Below are positions 33,273-42,034 of a stretch of 49,721 nt of DNA, in pieces. Each line of letters starts with the position of its first letter. The stretch's first letter is position 1. This DNA comes from Alphaproteobacteria bacterium (lineage in GTDB: Bacteria; Pseudomonadota; Alphaproteobacteria; UBA11136). The stretch spans positions 1 to 49,721 of the forward strand of contig JADHSZ010000010.1 in the NCBI GenBank assembly GCA_016776635.1, in the 5' to 3' direction. The translations under genes were made by a program, and so were the position numbers. Below the pieces are notes generated by a model. It was given only the letters and a program-made list of their open reading frames with translations, did not search any database and was not told the DNA's origin.

Positions 33273-34603
33273 GCTTTCCCGGAAGCATCCTCATGGGGGC
33301 CCAGTCACAGCTTCTCGACCCCACCATCCCCTACCGCTTTTTCGCCGCCGCCCTGGTCTTCCACATCCTGTTATGGGCGCTGATCGCGGCCTTTCCCGCA
33401 GACATAGCCGCTTTCGGCGGCGGTCCCGGACCGGCGCTGGCGGCGCTGCACAGTCTGACGCTGGGAGTGCTGGCGATGACCGCCATGGGGGTCTCCTTCC
33501 AGATGCTGCCGGTGGCGACGGGAATGCTGCTACGCGGCGCCACCGCCCCGCGCGCCGCTTCCTGGTTCTTCATCCCCGGCACCGCCGTCCTGGTCTGGGG
33601 CATGGCCACAGGCGAACACCCGGTCATGGCCCTGGGCGGGCTCGGCGTGGCGCTCGGACTCGCCATATACATGGTGCTGGTGGCCGGGCTGCTGTGGCGG
33701 ATTCTGCGGCGCGCGGTCACCTTCGAACCCCTGAGCGGCTTCGGCCTGGCGGCGCTGGCGGCGCTGGCCGTCGCCCTGGCGCTGGGGCTTGCCCTCATCG
33801 TCGATGACGATCACGGCTTTCTCCACGACCGCGCGGGCGTCATCACTCTCCACTTCGTGGCCGCCGGGTTCGGCTTCATGGGAATGCTGGCGCTCGGCTT
33901 CAGCCATATCCTGGTGCCGCTCTTCGCCCTGTCCGAAGGCGTGCCGGTGGGCGAAAGCCGCACCGTTTTCACCCTCGCCGTGGCCGGACTGCTGGCGGCG
34001 CTGGCCGGAATCTTCCTCGGGATTCCCCTGCTGACGGCGGCGGGAGCCCTGTCCGGGCTTCTCGGCGTGGCCCTGCATCTGCGCGGCATGACACACTGCC
34101 TGGCCACCGCCATGCGCCGCAAACTAGGGGTTTCCATACTGCTCATGCGTACAGGCTGGTTTTTCCTGGTGGCGAGCCTGATGCTGGGTCTCGCCACGGT
34201 GTTCGACCTTGCCGGAGATCGGGGCTTCGCCCTGTTCGTCTTTGTCGCGCTTTTCGGCTGGCTCCTGACCTTTCTTCTCGGCGCCCTACAGCGCATCCTG
34301 CCCTTCCTCGGCGCCATGAACGCCACCAGCGCCGGGGCCACGCCACCGCTGATGAGCGAACTGGCGCCCGAAGGCCCGCGCCGCGCCCATGCCGCCTGCC
34401 ACGTCCTCGCCCTGCTTCTGGTGGCGGCGGGCATCACGCTGGAACTCCCCCTGCCGGTCCGCCTCGGCGGTCTTGCCGGACTCTTCGGCGCCTTGATATA
34501 CACCGCCTTCGCGCTGCGCGTTCTGTGGCTGATCCGCGGCTGCCTCCGCGCCCCAAAGAAGACAACAGAAACACCGGAAACAACCGATAAGGAAAAGCCC
34601 TGA
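33269..34603 (+). CDS. Twelve-helix membrane protein, NnrS/haem-copper-oxidase-subunit-I-like
   Basis: A 444-residue polytopic protein with about 12 hydrophobic segments. Conserved-looking histidines lie in AALHSLTLGVLAMTAMG and in ITLHFVAAGFGFMGMLALGF, followed by SHILVPLF; these recall NnrS and oxidase subunit I families, which bind haem or copper. The neighbours on both sides (DUF2249 and hemerythrin) support a role in nitric oxide or oxygen physiology. I cannot distinguish NnrS from an oxidase-like relative without an alignment. The start is coupled by ATGA to the DUF2249 gene and the stop overlaps the next start by one base. Confidence 0.78.
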   Translation: MSFPGSILMGAQSQLLDPTIPYRFFAAALVFHILLWALIAAFPADIAAFGGGPGPALAALHSLTLGVLAMTAMGVSFQMLPVATGMLLRGATAPRAASWFFIPGTAVLVWGMATGEHPVMALGGLGVALGLAIYMVLVAGLLWRILRRAVTFEPLSGFGLAALAALAVALALGLALIVDDDHGFLHDRAGVITLHFVAAGFGFMGMLALGFSHILVPLFALSEGVPVGESRTVFTLAVAGLLAALAGIFLGIPLLTAAGALSGLLGVALHLRGMTHCLATAMRRKLGVSILLMRTGWFFLVASLMLGLATVFDLAGDRGFALFVFVALFGWLLTFLLGALQRILPFLGAMNATSAGATPPLMSELAPEGPRRAHAACHVLALLLVAAGITLELPLPVRLGGLAGLFGALIYTAFALRVLWLIRGCLRAPKKTTETPETTDKEKP

Positions 34604-35115
34604 TGTTTAATCTGAGCCTCGAAATTCTGCGTGACCTGCATGAAGAACATGCCGCCATGCTGGCGCTGCTGGAGCGTCTCGAAAAACTGCTCGCCGCCCA
34701 CGGCCCCGGCGATCCTCCCGACGCGGCCGACGGGGACACCGCCGCCCTGCTCGACGAGCTGGCCACCACCCTGGGCGAGGATGTCACCTATCATTACGCC
34801 TTCGAGGAAACCCACCTTTTCCCCCGTTTCGCCCAGGGCTTCGATCCCGGAATTCCCGGGATGCTGCAGCAGGAACACGAACTCATCCGGCCCCTGGCCG
34901 GGCGTCTGGTGGCGCTCGTCGCCGCCGCCAAGGAAGGCGGTTTCAGCGCCGAAAGCTGGGGCCAGTTCCACGCCACCGGGCGCGAGCTGGTGGAGCGCGA
35001 GGTGTTCCACATCCAGAAAGAGGAAATGGGCTTTCTTCCCGGACTCGACCGCATCCTGAGCGCCGAGGACGACGCCCCCCTGCGCGCCGCCTATGCGGAG
35101 ATAAAAGCCGCCTAA
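34603..35115 (+). CDS. Hemerythrin-domain protein
   Basis: A 170-residue four-helix protein with metal-ligand histidines and glutamates: LHEEHAAML (near 13-17), VTYHYAFEETHLFPRF (near 62-72), LQQEHELIRPL and VFHIQKEEMGFLP. The pattern agrees with hemerythrin HHE-type di-iron proteins that bind oxygen or nitric oxide. It is the third gene of a coupled operon (TGATG junction) with DUF2249 and the membrane protein. Cytoplasmic. Confidence 0.88.
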   Translation: MFNLSLEILRDLHEEHAAMLALLERLEKLLAAHGPGDPPDAADGDTAALLDELATTLGEDVTYHYAFEETHLFPRFAQGFDPGIPGMLQQEHELIRPLAGRLVALVAAAKEGGFSAESWGQFHATGRELVEREVFHIQKEEMGFLPGLDRILSAEDDAPLRAAYAEIKAA

Positions 35116-35308
35116 AGGCCCGACGTAATCTGGCCCCTGGCCGCTTGTTGGGGCCCGACGTACCCTGGGCCTTGACTCCCACCCCTCTTTGTGATAGGAA
35201 TATTATCCTTACCCCTCGCATGGACCTCATGCGGGGGGAGACGCTCTTTGACACTGTGAAAAAAGTTCCCCACGGGGAGGGCCGGGGCGGGAATACCCGA
35301 GTCATGGA

Positions 35309-35421
35309 GTCAACAAATGTTAACATATGTCAACATGGATGGGGCCTTTTGGGGCCATGTCAACATCACTAAGCCTTTGAAATCACAATGATTTTTTTGG
35401 TAATGTCAACAAATGTCAACA
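35309..35421. repeat. Array of six phased GTCAACA-type words
   Basis: GTCAACA or GTTAACA occurs at 35309, 35319, 35329, 35359, 35405 and 35415. Copies 1-4 are spaced at exact 10-base multiples, as are copies 5-6, so they present one face of the helix. It lies in a 388-base gap between convergent genes (hemerythrin and PilZ) and does not look like the promoter of either. The left part of the gap holds two GGCCCGACGTA copies (35117 and 35152) and an AT-rich word shared with 14778-14791. An open frame of about 50 codons runs through the array (from 35221); it has no support. Confidence 0.8.
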
Positions 35422-35465
35422 TTTTCACCCCCTAGGGCTGAATTTAAATTAAATCAATGATTTAG

Positions 35466-35498
35466 GGTAAAAAGAATGCCCCCAAATATCCCTGGGGC
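35466..35498 (-). terminator. Intrinsic terminator for the PilZ gene
   Basis: On the minus strand GCCCC (35494-35498) pairs with GGGGC (35478-35482), and ATTCTTTTT follows. It begins only six bases after the PilZ stop codon. Confidence 0.65.
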
Positions 35499-35503
35499 GC
35501 AGC

Positions 35504-35833
35504 TTATTCGAGATCGTTCTCGCGCCTAAAGGCCTCAAGGTCTTCCTCGAGTGAAAACTGATCTTCCTCCTTGAGGTCGAACTCCAGGGCCAGGCCGTCC
35601 TCCCAGCGCCGCACAATTGCGCCTTCGAACTCGCCGAAATCATCGATCGACACTTCCACCTCTTTGCCATCCCGCTCACCGGGGGTGAGTTTCATGGAAG
35701 TGCCCCCCACCGAGAGATCATTGACCACCCCCACATAGGGAACGCCTTCAATTCTTACCTCTGCGGAAACCTGGACGGAGAGTCTCGGCCAGCGCCTGTT
35801 GTCGCGCCCGTTGTCGTCTCCGTTGTCAGACAT
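35504..35833 (-). CDS. PilZ-domain protein
   Basis: A 109-residue single PilZ domain. The first c-di-GMP-binding arginines are in RRWPRLSV (near residue 13) and the second motif is DLSVGGTSM (near 39-47), close to the consensus D/N-x-S-x-x-G. The end is acidic (DLKEEDQFSLEEDLEAF). It may bind cyclic di-GMP and act as a soluble effector; the target is not known. GGGAGGGG precedes the ATG. Confidence 0.85.
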   Translation of the reverse strand: MSDNGDDNGRDNRRWPRLSVQVSAEVRIEGVPYVGVVNDLSVGGTSMKLTPGERDGKEVEVSIDDFGEFEGAIVRRWEDGLALEFDLKEEDQFSLEEDLEAFRRENDLE

Positions 35834-35922
35834 GTTCCCCTCCCTGCCTGCGGGTATTCGATGTCTATGTCCTATCTGGTCATTCTCTTCCCATTTGCAA
35901 GAAAAACGGGAGAAACAAACCC

Positions 35923-37617
35923 CTAGAACAGCCCGAAGATGAGCCCGTCATCGCCCACGCCCACGGCTTCCGCTGCCGGTACGCTGGGCAGGCCCGGCAT
36001 AGTCATGATATCGCCGGTCAGCACCACCACGAACTCGGCCCCCGACGACAACCGCACCTCGCGCACCGGCACGATGAAACCCTCGGGCGCGCATTTGAGA
36101 CTGGGATCGGTGGAGAAGCTGTACTGGGTCTTGGCCATGCATACCGGGTAATGGCCGAAACCGAGCTTCTCGATCTCGGCGAAGCGGGCCTCCATCGCCT
36201 TGTCCACGGAAATATCGTCGGCGCGGTAAATCTCCTTGGCGATGGTGCGCACCTTTTCAATCAGCGGCATGTCGTCGGGATAGAGGAACTTGAAATCGGC
36301 CTTGCCGGTCTCCACGGTATTGATCACCTCCTTGGCCAGGTCTTCGGCGCCCTCGCCGCCCCGTGCCCAGTGATCGGCGAGCACGGCATTGACGCCCACC
36401 TTTTCGCAGGACGACTGCACCAACGCCACTTCGGCGTCGGAATCGGTGGGGAAGCGGTTGATGGCCACCACCGTGGGCAGGCCGTATTTACCGATATTCT
36501 CCACATGGCGCAGCAGGTTGGGGATGCCCTTTTCCAGGGCGCCAAGGTCTTCGGGGCCCAGGTTCTTGGCATCGGCCCCGCCGTGCAGCTTCAGCGCCCG
36601 CACGGTGGCGACGATGACCACCGCGGCAGGCGTCAGCCCGGCCTTGCGGCATTTGATATCGAGGAACTTCTCGGCTCCCAGATCGGCCCCGAATCCGGCT
36701 TCGGTAATCACGTAGTCGGCCAGTTTGAGCGCCGTCTTGGTGGCCAGCACGGTGTTACAGCCGTGGGCGATATTGGCGAACGGCCCGCCATGGATAAAGG
36801 CCGGGTTGTTCTCCAGGGTCTGCACCAGATTGGGCTGCAGGGCGTCCTTCAACAGCGCCGTCATGGCCCCTTCGGCCTTGATGTCCTTGGCGTAGACCGG
36901 TTCGCGGTCACGGGTCTGGCCGACGATGATTTTGCCCAGCCGGTTGTTGAGATCATCAATATCGGTGGCCAGACACAGGATCGCCATGATCTCCGAGGCC
37001 ACGGTGATGTCGAATCCGTTTTCGCGCGGAAAGCCGTTAGGCACCCCGCCTAAGGAACAGATGATGGAACGCAGGGCGCGGTCGTTCATATCCACCACCC
37101 GGCGCCAGGTGATGCGGCGCGCGTCGAGATGGGGCTCCTTGTTCCAATAAAGGTGGTTGTCGGTCATCGCCGAAAGCAGATTATGGGCGGCGCCGATGGC
37201 GTGGAAATCGCCGGTGAAATGGAGGTTGATATCGTCCATGGGCACCACCTGGGCATAACCGCCGCCGGCGGCCCCGCCCTTCATGCCGAAGACCGGGCCC
37301 AGGCTGGGCTCGCGCAGGGCGACGATGGTCTGCTTGCCGATGCGGTTGAGTCCGTCGGCCAGCCCCACCGAGGTGGTGGTCTTGCCCTCGCCGGCGGTGG
37401 TCGGCGTCATGGCCGTCACCAAAATCAGTGTGCCATCGGGCTTGTCGGCCAGACTGTCCACATAGCTGAGCGGCACCTTGGCCTTGTCGTGGCCATAGGG
37501 CAGCAGGTTTTCGGGCGCGATGCCCAGCTTTTCCTGCGCCAATTCGAGAATGGGCCGAATGGTGGCGGCGCGTGCAATCTCAATATCGGTCAGATGGCCG
37601 GAACCGGCGTCGGACAT
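35923..37617 (-). CDS. fhs: Formate-tetrahydrofolate ligase
   Basis: A 564-residue enzyme. The P-loop [19 protein letters not shown] lies near residues 71-89, followed by [23 protein letters not shown] and [10 protein letters not shown], all diagnostic; the end is [18 protein letters not shown]. It makes 10-formyl-THF from formate, THF and ATP. AGGGAGGAAATC precedes the ATG. It is divergent from pyrE with 203 bases between; no clear promoter was assigned for either. Confidence 0.97.
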   Translation of the reverse strand: MSDAGSGHLTDIEIARAATIRPILELAQEKLGIAPENLLPYGHDKAKVPLSYVDSLADKPDGTLILVTAMTPTTAGEGKTTTSVGLADGLNRIGKQTIVALREPSLGPVFGMKGGAAGGGYAQVVPMDDINLHFTGDFHAIGAAHNLLSAMTDNHLYWNKEPHLDARRITWRRVVDMNDRALRSIICSLGGVPNGFPRENGFDITVASEIMAILCLATDIDDLNNRLGKIIVGQTRDREPVYAKDIKAEGAMTALLKDALQPNLVQTLENNPAFIHGGPFANIAHGCNTVLATKTALKLADYVITEAGFGADLGAEKFLDIKCRKAGLTPAAVVIVATVRALKLHGGADAKNLGPEDLGALEKGIPNLLRHVENIGKYGLPTVVAINRFPTDSDAEVALVQSSCEKVGVNAVLADHWARGGEGAEDLAKEVINTVETGKADFKFLYPDDMPLIEKVRTIAKEIYRADDISVDKAMEARFAEIEKLGFGHYPVCMAKTQYSFSTDPSLKCAPEGFIVPVREVRLSSGAEFVVVLTGDIMTMPGLPSVPAAEAVGVGDDGLIFGLF

Positions 37618-37820
37618 GATTTCCTCCCTTTTGTCCCATGCGCTTTATTTTTATTTAAGCAACCGCGCATGTCAGAACGTCTTTTATACTCGCCGAAGAC
37701 TATACTTACCGGGAACGCGCTCGAAAACCCCTTGCTTATCCGCGCCACCCCCTCAGGAACCATTTGTCACACCCCCCTCTTTGCCGCTAAACAGGAGCGA
37801 TCTCCAAGGGAAACCCTTTC

Positions 37821-38504
37821 ATGACCGCCCAACCCGCACGCAAATGCACCAGCCCCCGCAATTCGGCCCAGGCCACGGCCCGCCTCTTGCTGGAGATCGG
37901 CGCCGTCAACGCGAGGCCCCAGGAACCCTATAAGCTGACCTCGGGACGGCTGAGCCCGGTCTATGTGGATTGCCGCAGGATCATCTCTTTCCCCGCCGCC
38001 CGCGACGAAATCATGGACCGCGCCGTGAAGCTCATCGAACACGCGGTGGAACCGGGCAGCATCCACATGGTGGCCGGCGGCGAGACCGCGGGCATTCCCT
38101 TCGCCGCCTGGATCGCCGAGCGCATGAACCTGCCCATGCTCTACGTGCGCAAGGAGCCCAAGGGCTTCGGACGCATGGCCCAGATCGAGGGCCATATGGA
38201 GGAAGGGGCGCGGGTGCTGCTGGTGGAAGACCTGGCCACCGACGGCGGCAGCAAGATCCATTTCGTCAACGCCCTGCGCGACGCCGGGGCCGAAGTCTGC
38301 GACGCCTTCGTGGTTTTCCATTACGGCATTTTCCCCGAAAGCACCGAAAGCCTGTTGCAGATGGGCGTGCGCCTGCTGGGGCTCACCACCTGGTGGGACG
38401 TGCTCGAGGCAGCCCAGGAAACCGGCGCCTTCGACGAGGCCACGGCAACGGAAGTGCGGGCCTTCCTCGAAGACCCCCAGGGCTGGTCCCAGAAGCGCGA
38501 ATAG
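37821..38504 (+). CDS. pyrE: Orotate phosphoribosyltransferase
   Basis: A 227-residue phosphoribosyltransferase. The N-terminal QEPYKLTSGRLSPVYVDCRR and the KEPKGFGR loop resemble PyrE. The PRPP motif reads VLLVEDLATDGGSK, a mild variant of the usual VxxVDDxxTTG. It makes OMP from orotate and PRPP in pyrimidine synthesis. The upstream sequence contains AAGGG-AAA-CCCTT overlapping the ribosome-binding region. Confidence 0.9.
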   Translation: MTAQPARKCTSPRNSAQATARLLLEIGAVNARPQEPYKLTSGRLSPVYVDCRRIISFPAARDEIMDRAVKLIEHAVEPGSIHMVAGGETAGIPFAAWIAERMNLPMLYVRKEPKGFGRMAQIEGHMEEGARVLLVEDLATDGGSKIHFVNALRDAGAEVCDAFVVFHYGIFPESTESLLQMGVRLLGLTTWWDVLEAAQETGAFDEATATEVRAFLEDPQGWSQKRE

Positions 38505-38591
38505 AATCGCAAACAGGGATAACCGGGACACGCCAAACGGCCTCTTTCATGGTATAAGTTCTCCTCGTTCATCCCCCGTCGGAGACACCCC

Positions 38592-39167
38592 ATGCCGCGA
38601 CGCTTTCTGTTCTCTCTCTCCGCCCTGATGGCCGCCGCTTTTCTTTGTGCTCCCCCCGCCATCGCCGCGGAGGAGGCTGACGAGGACGACCTCGACTGGC
38701 GCAGCAGTACGCCGGAAACGGAAGAAGACCGGGCCAGGCGCATCGAGCAAAAGCGCGAACGCATGCGCCGGCTGCGCGAGGAGCGCAGGCGCGAAGATGA
38801 ACACCGCAGCGAGGGCCTTGAAGAAACGCCCCCCGGTGCTCCTCCCGGCGAACCGCCCCCCCGTGATCCGCCTCCCCGCGATATATCCCGGGACGACGCC
38901 CCCCCTGACCGGGAAAGGGAGCCTCGCGGCGGCGGGGACGGTAATTTATGGGACGACGTGGACCGCGCCATGACCGTGGACGAGGCCAAGTCCGCCTTCA
39001 CCAAGCGTCTGGAGCGGCGCGGCAACAAACGCCTCAAGGTGGGGCCTGTGACCGAGCAGGACGAGAATGTCCTCTTCATCGACGTGGTCACCGTGGACGA
39101 TTCCCTGGTGGAGCGCTTCACCGTCGACCGCAAGAGCGGCCACCTGCAGCGTATTGACTTACCCTGA
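38592..39167 (+). CDS. Secreted protein with charged coiled coil and Pro-rich linker
   Basis: A 191-residue exported protein. Signal peptide 1-25 ends in AIA-A. The mature part has an acidic segment (EEADEDDLDW), an Arg/Glu-rich helix (EEDRARRIEQKRERMRRLRE), a Pro/Arg-rich linker and a compact C-terminal domain with LFIDVVTVDDSLVERFTVDR that looks like a PepSY-like beta domain. No family that I recognise. Located 64 bases before the Lys-rich protein on the same strand. Confidence 0.7.
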   Translation: MPRRFLFSLSALMAAAFLCAPPAIAAEEADEDDLDWRSSTPETEEDRARRIEQKRERMRRLREERRREDEHRSEGLEETPPGAPPGEPPPRDPPPRDISRDDAPPDREREPRGGGDGNLWDDVDRAMTVDEAKSAFTKRLERRGNKRLKVGPVTEQDENVLFIDVVTVDDSLVERFTVDRKSGHLQRIDLP

Positions 39168-39231
39168 CTAAACCACAACCTATTGGCTGACCCCAACCAA
39201 GCCACAAGGGGAGCCCCAAAAGGAGAGACAC

Positions 39232-39573
39232 ATGAAAAAATTCATCCGTATTTTCCTGTTCCTGGCCTGCGCCTTTGCCTTCTCCCAAAGTTCCTGGGCC
39301 GACAACCATAAGGGCGGCAAGGGCAAGGCTCTGGGCAAGGGCACCGGCGAATGCATGCAGGAGGCCGGTGACGCCAAGAAGGAATGCCTCGAGGAACAGA
39401 TGGAACACCGTGACGAGATGAAGGAAGGCAAGGGCAAGAAGGACAAGAAAGCGAAGAAGAAGAAGAAGGACAAAAAAGCCAAAAAGGCCAAGAAAGACAA
39501 AAAGGACAAGAAGGCTAAAAAAGAGAAAAAGAAGGGCAAGAAAGATAAGGACGACGAGGAGGACGACGACTAG
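39232..39573 (+). CDS. Secreted Lys-rich low-complexity protein
   Basis: A 113-residue protein. Signal peptide 1-23 ends SSWA-D. A short Cys-containing stretch (GECMQEAGDAKKECLEEQM) is followed by about 50 residues made almost only of Lys, Asp and Ala (KDKKAKKKKKDKKAKKAKKD), ending DDEEDDD. AAAGGAGAG precedes the ATG. The tail could bind polyanions. Function is unknown. It ends 27 bases before the convergent thiG gene. Confidence 0.72.
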   Translation: MKKFIRIFLFLACAFAFSQSSWADNHKGGKGKALGKGTGECMQEAGDAKKECLEEQMEHRDEMKEGKGKKDKKAKKKKKDKKAKKAKKDKKDKKAKKEKKKGKKDKDDEEDDD

Positions 39574-39600
39574 CAGGATCGGAACCCCGGTCTATCGCCC

Positions 39601-40410
39601 TCAGCCCTTCTTGACTGCGGAAATCCGCCCCTCCATGACGGTGGAGGCCTTGGCGTAGAGACGGCGCGGAATGCGGCCCGAAAGAAAGGCCAACCGCCCC
39701 GCTTCCACTGCCTTGCCCATGGCCGCCGCCATGCTCACGGGATCGCGGGCGCGGGCCACGGCGGAATTCATCAGCACCCCGTCACAGCCCAGCTCCATGG
39801 CCACGGCGGCGTCGGAAGCCGTACCCACCCCGGCGTCCACAATGACGGGAACCGAACATTCGTCGCGGATGATCTCGATATTGTAGGGGTTGCGGATACC
39901 CATGCCCGAGCCGATGGGCGCGCCCAGCGGCATCACCGCGGCGCATCCCATGTCTTCCAGCTTCTTCGCCGTGATGGGATCATCGTTGCAATAAGGCAGG
40001 ACCACGAAACCGTCGGCCACCAGTTCGCGGGCCGCCACCAAGAGCTGTTCCACGTCGGGGAACAGAGTCTCGTCGTCGCCGATCACCTCGAGCTTGATCC
40101 AGTCGGTCTCCAGCGCCTCGCGGGCCAGCTTGGCGGTCAGCACCGCATCGCGCGCCGTATAACAGCCCGCCGTATTGGGCAGCAGGTGATAGCGCCCGCC
40201 CAACACATCGAACAGGCTCTCGCCGCCGCCTCCGGTGCTGACCCGGCGCATGGCCATGGTCGCCACCTGGGCGCCGCTGGCGGCGAGCGAATCCAGCATC
40301 ACCTGTTGATTGGGATAGCTCGAGGTGCCGAGAAAAAGACGCGAGGAAAACTCCACCCCGGCGATCACCAGCGGGTCCGAAGATTGTTGGTCCGTTATGG
40401 TCTTGGTCAT
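39601..40410 (-). CDS. thiG: Thiazole synthase
   Basis: A 269-residue TIM-barrel enzyme. [20 protein letters not shown] opens the domain, [17 protein letters not shown] holds the catalytic lysine, [11 protein letters not shown] and [20 protein letters not shown] the phosphate-binding end. It builds the thiazole of thiamine from deoxyxylulose-5-P, dehydroglycine and ThiS-thiocarboxylate. Four bases separate it from thiS, and the whole operon is under a TPP riboswitch. Confidence 0.96.
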   Translation of the reverse strand: MTKTITDQQSSDPLVIAGVEFSSRLFLGTSSYPNQQVMLDSLAASGAQVATMAMRRVSTGGGGESLFDVLGGRYHLLPNTAGCYTARDAVLTAKLAREALETDWIKLEVIGDDETLFPDVEQLLVAARELVADGFVVLPYCNDDPITAKKLEDMGCAAVMPLGAPIGSGMGIRNPYNIEIIRDECSVPVIVDAGVGTASDAAVAMELGCDGVLMNSAVARARDPVSMAAAMGKAVEAGRLAFLSGRIPRRLYAKASTVMEGRISAVKKG

Positions 40411-40414
40411 GTCC

Positions 40415-40636
40415 TCATCCTCCCGCCAGGGGCTGCACGATTTCCACCTTGTCGCCGGGCTTCACCGGCGTTTGCCGCCATGCCTCACGGGGCACCACCT
40501 CATCATTAAGCGCACAGGCCAACCCCCGCCGCGCCGGGTCGAGGCCGTATTCCGCCACCAGCGCCAACAGGTCGCAGGCCACATATTCCCCGGCCTCGCC
40601 GTTGATACGCAGAGGGACGGCCTTCTCTGAACTCAT
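40415..40636 (-). CDS. thiS: Sulfur carrier protein ThiS
   Basis: A 73-residue ubiquitin-like carrier ending in the required LAGG, after GDKVEIVQP. The N-terminal strand is [13 protein letters not shown]. Its C-terminal glycine is adenylylated and thiocarboxylated for ThiG. The ATG at 40636 overlaps the thiO stop by four bases (ATGA). ThiF is not in the window. Confidence 0.92.
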   Translation of the reverse strand: MSSEKAVPLRINGEAGEYVACDLLALVAEYGLDPARRGLACALNDEVVPREAWRQTPVKPGDKVEIVQPLAGG

Positions 40637-41754
40637 GCCGCGAACCGGTCCGGCGCGAAGGGCGCAAAGGCGTCGTCCATGCGGCCGCTGAGAACGTAAT
40701 CGCTGATGGCTTTGGCGGTTACCGGGGCCAACAGGATTCCGGCGCGGTGATGCCCGGTGGCCATGACCAGCCCCGCCACGCCGTGATCGCCGGTGACCGG
40801 CCCCAGGATGGGAGCATCGTCGCGGCTGGTGGGACGCAGCCCGGCCCATACTTCCTCCAGCGGCAGGTCATAGATACCGGGCAGGGTTTCCCAGGCATGG
40901 CGCAGCATGTCGAGCACCCCGCCCGCGGTCATGCGTTGGTCAAACTCCATCTCTTCCATGGTTCCGCCGATGATCAGCAAGCCGTCGCGGCGCGGCACCA
41001 TATAGGTGCCCGGCCCCCACACCACATGGGAGAGCAGCGGCGCGTCGGGCGGCATGCGCAGAGAAAGCATCTGTCCCTTCACCGGGCGCACCGGCGGACG
41101 CACGGGATCGGGCAGACCCGGCAAATTGCGCGACCAAGCCCCGGCGGCGATGATCACGGTATCGGCCTGGATTTCCTCATCCCCGGCCACGAGACCTTTC
41201 ACCGCGCCCTGGCTCACCAGGATTTCCGAAACCTCCCTATGCTCGCACAGGGTGCCGCCGGCCGCCGTGAAGGCCGCCTTCAGGGCCAGCATGGCCTGGC
41301 GGTTATCCACCTGATGATCGAGCGGGGAATAGACTCCGGCCACCACGCCCGGCGCCAGATGGGGCTCCTTTTCCTGCGCCTGTTCGCCGGTCAGCCATTC
41401 CATATCCAGCCCCAGGGAACGATGATAGTCGTAATCGAAGCGCAGGCTTTCGGCGTCATCACGGTCGAGCGCCACCACCAGCGTCCCTTCGTCGCGATAG
41501 TCCACCGGCAGGCCCGAGGCGGTCGCCAGATCGCGGGCGAATTCCTCCCACATGGCGCGGCCTTCGAGAAGCAGCGGCAACAGACCTTCCTCGCCCTTCT
41601 CGGCCTCCACCTGGGCCGCCAGCATGCCCGCCGCGGCCCAGCTCGCCTCGTGTCCCGCCTCGCCGCGCTCGAATACACTCACCTGCTGCCCGGCGCGGGC
41701 TAGATACCAGCCGATGGCGAGACCGCAGATTCCACCGCCCACAATAGCAATCAT
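40633..41754 (-). CDS. thiO: Glycine oxidase ThiO
   Basis: A 373-residue FAD-dependent amine oxidase. The Rossmann motif is IVGGGICGLAIGWYLARAG (residues 4-22), then EASWAAAGMLAAQ, and the C-terminal EVWAGLRPTSRDDAPILG. It turns glycine into dehydroglycine for the thiazole, the aerobic alternative to ThiH. First gene of thiO-thiS-thiG; AGGGGTG precedes the ATG, not far behind the riboswitch and its terminator. Confidence 0.95.
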   Translation of the reverse strand: MIAIVGGGICGLAIGWYLARAGQQVSVFERGEAGHEASWAAAGMLAAQVEAEKGEEGLLPLLLEGRAMWEEFARDLATASGLPVDYRDEGTLVVALDRDDAESLRFDYDYHRSLGLDMEWLTGEQAQEKEPHLAPGVVAGVYSPLDHQVDNRQAMLALKAAFTAAGGTLCEHREVSEILVSQGAVKGLVAGDEEIQADTVIIAAGAWSRNLPGLPDPVRPPVRPVKGQMLSLRMPPDAPLLSHVVWGPGTYMVPRRDGLLIIGGTMEEMEFDQRMTAGGVLDMLRHAWETLPGIYDLPLEEVWAGLRPTSRDDAPILGPVTGDHGVAGLVMATGHHRAGILLAPVTAKAISDYVLSGRMDDAFAPFAPDRFAA

Positions 41755-41804
41755 GACGCACCCCTTTTTCCCGCCCGAATGCGGGCACGGTGACGCCGGA
41801 AGAG

Positions 41805-41847
41805 TAAAAACAGGAGCGTGAGGGAAAAAATCCCACGTGGCGCTCCC
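41805..41847 (-). terminator. Riboswitch-linked intrinsic terminator
   Basis: On the minus strand GGAGCG (41841-41846) pairs with CGCTCC (41813-41818), with GGGA and TCCC pairing around a T-rich loop inside, and TGTTTTT after it. The upstream arm overlaps the last bases of the TPP aptamer, so ligand-bound RNA would favour termination. Confidence 0.75.
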
Positions 41848-41925
41848 TCCGCTGGCATCACCCAGTTCAGGTTCATGGGTATAATCTCAGACCCGGCCTT
41901 GCTGCCGGGACACCCCAGTCCTCGT
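41843..41925 (-). ncRNA. TPP riboswitch (THI element)
   Basis: On the minus strand the conserved blocks appear in order: CTGGGGTG, the pyrimidine-sensor block GTCTGAGATTATACCCATGA, then ACCTGAACTGGGTGATGCCA and GCGGAGGGA. This is the TPP aptamer with the usual CTGAGA and the ATACCC and AACCTGA elements. It is followed by an intrinsic terminator 88-50 bases before thiO. Control is probably by transcription attenuation on thiamine pyrophosphate. Confidence 0.95.
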
Positions 41926-41933
41926 GTGCCCCC

Positions 41934-41962
41934 ACGATGAGCCCGCGGGGACGCGGAGTCAA
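41934..41962 (-). promoter_or_regulatory. Candidate promoter of the thi operon
   Basis: On the minus strand TTGACT (41957-41962) and a weak CATCGT (41934-41939) are 17 bases apart, placing the start of transcription a few bases before the aptamer. The minus-ten match is poor. Confidence 0.4.
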
Positions 41963-42034
41963 GCCGCCCCTGCCACCGGTGACGCGGGGATGCTATAAAG
42001 CCCACCGGACCTCCGTTGTATCGGGCAATGTTCC

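Noticed and set aside
35145..35372. 75-codon frame through the left part of the GTCAACA array
   Set aside because: No ribosome-binding site, no family similarity, and its end is formed by the repeats themselves.
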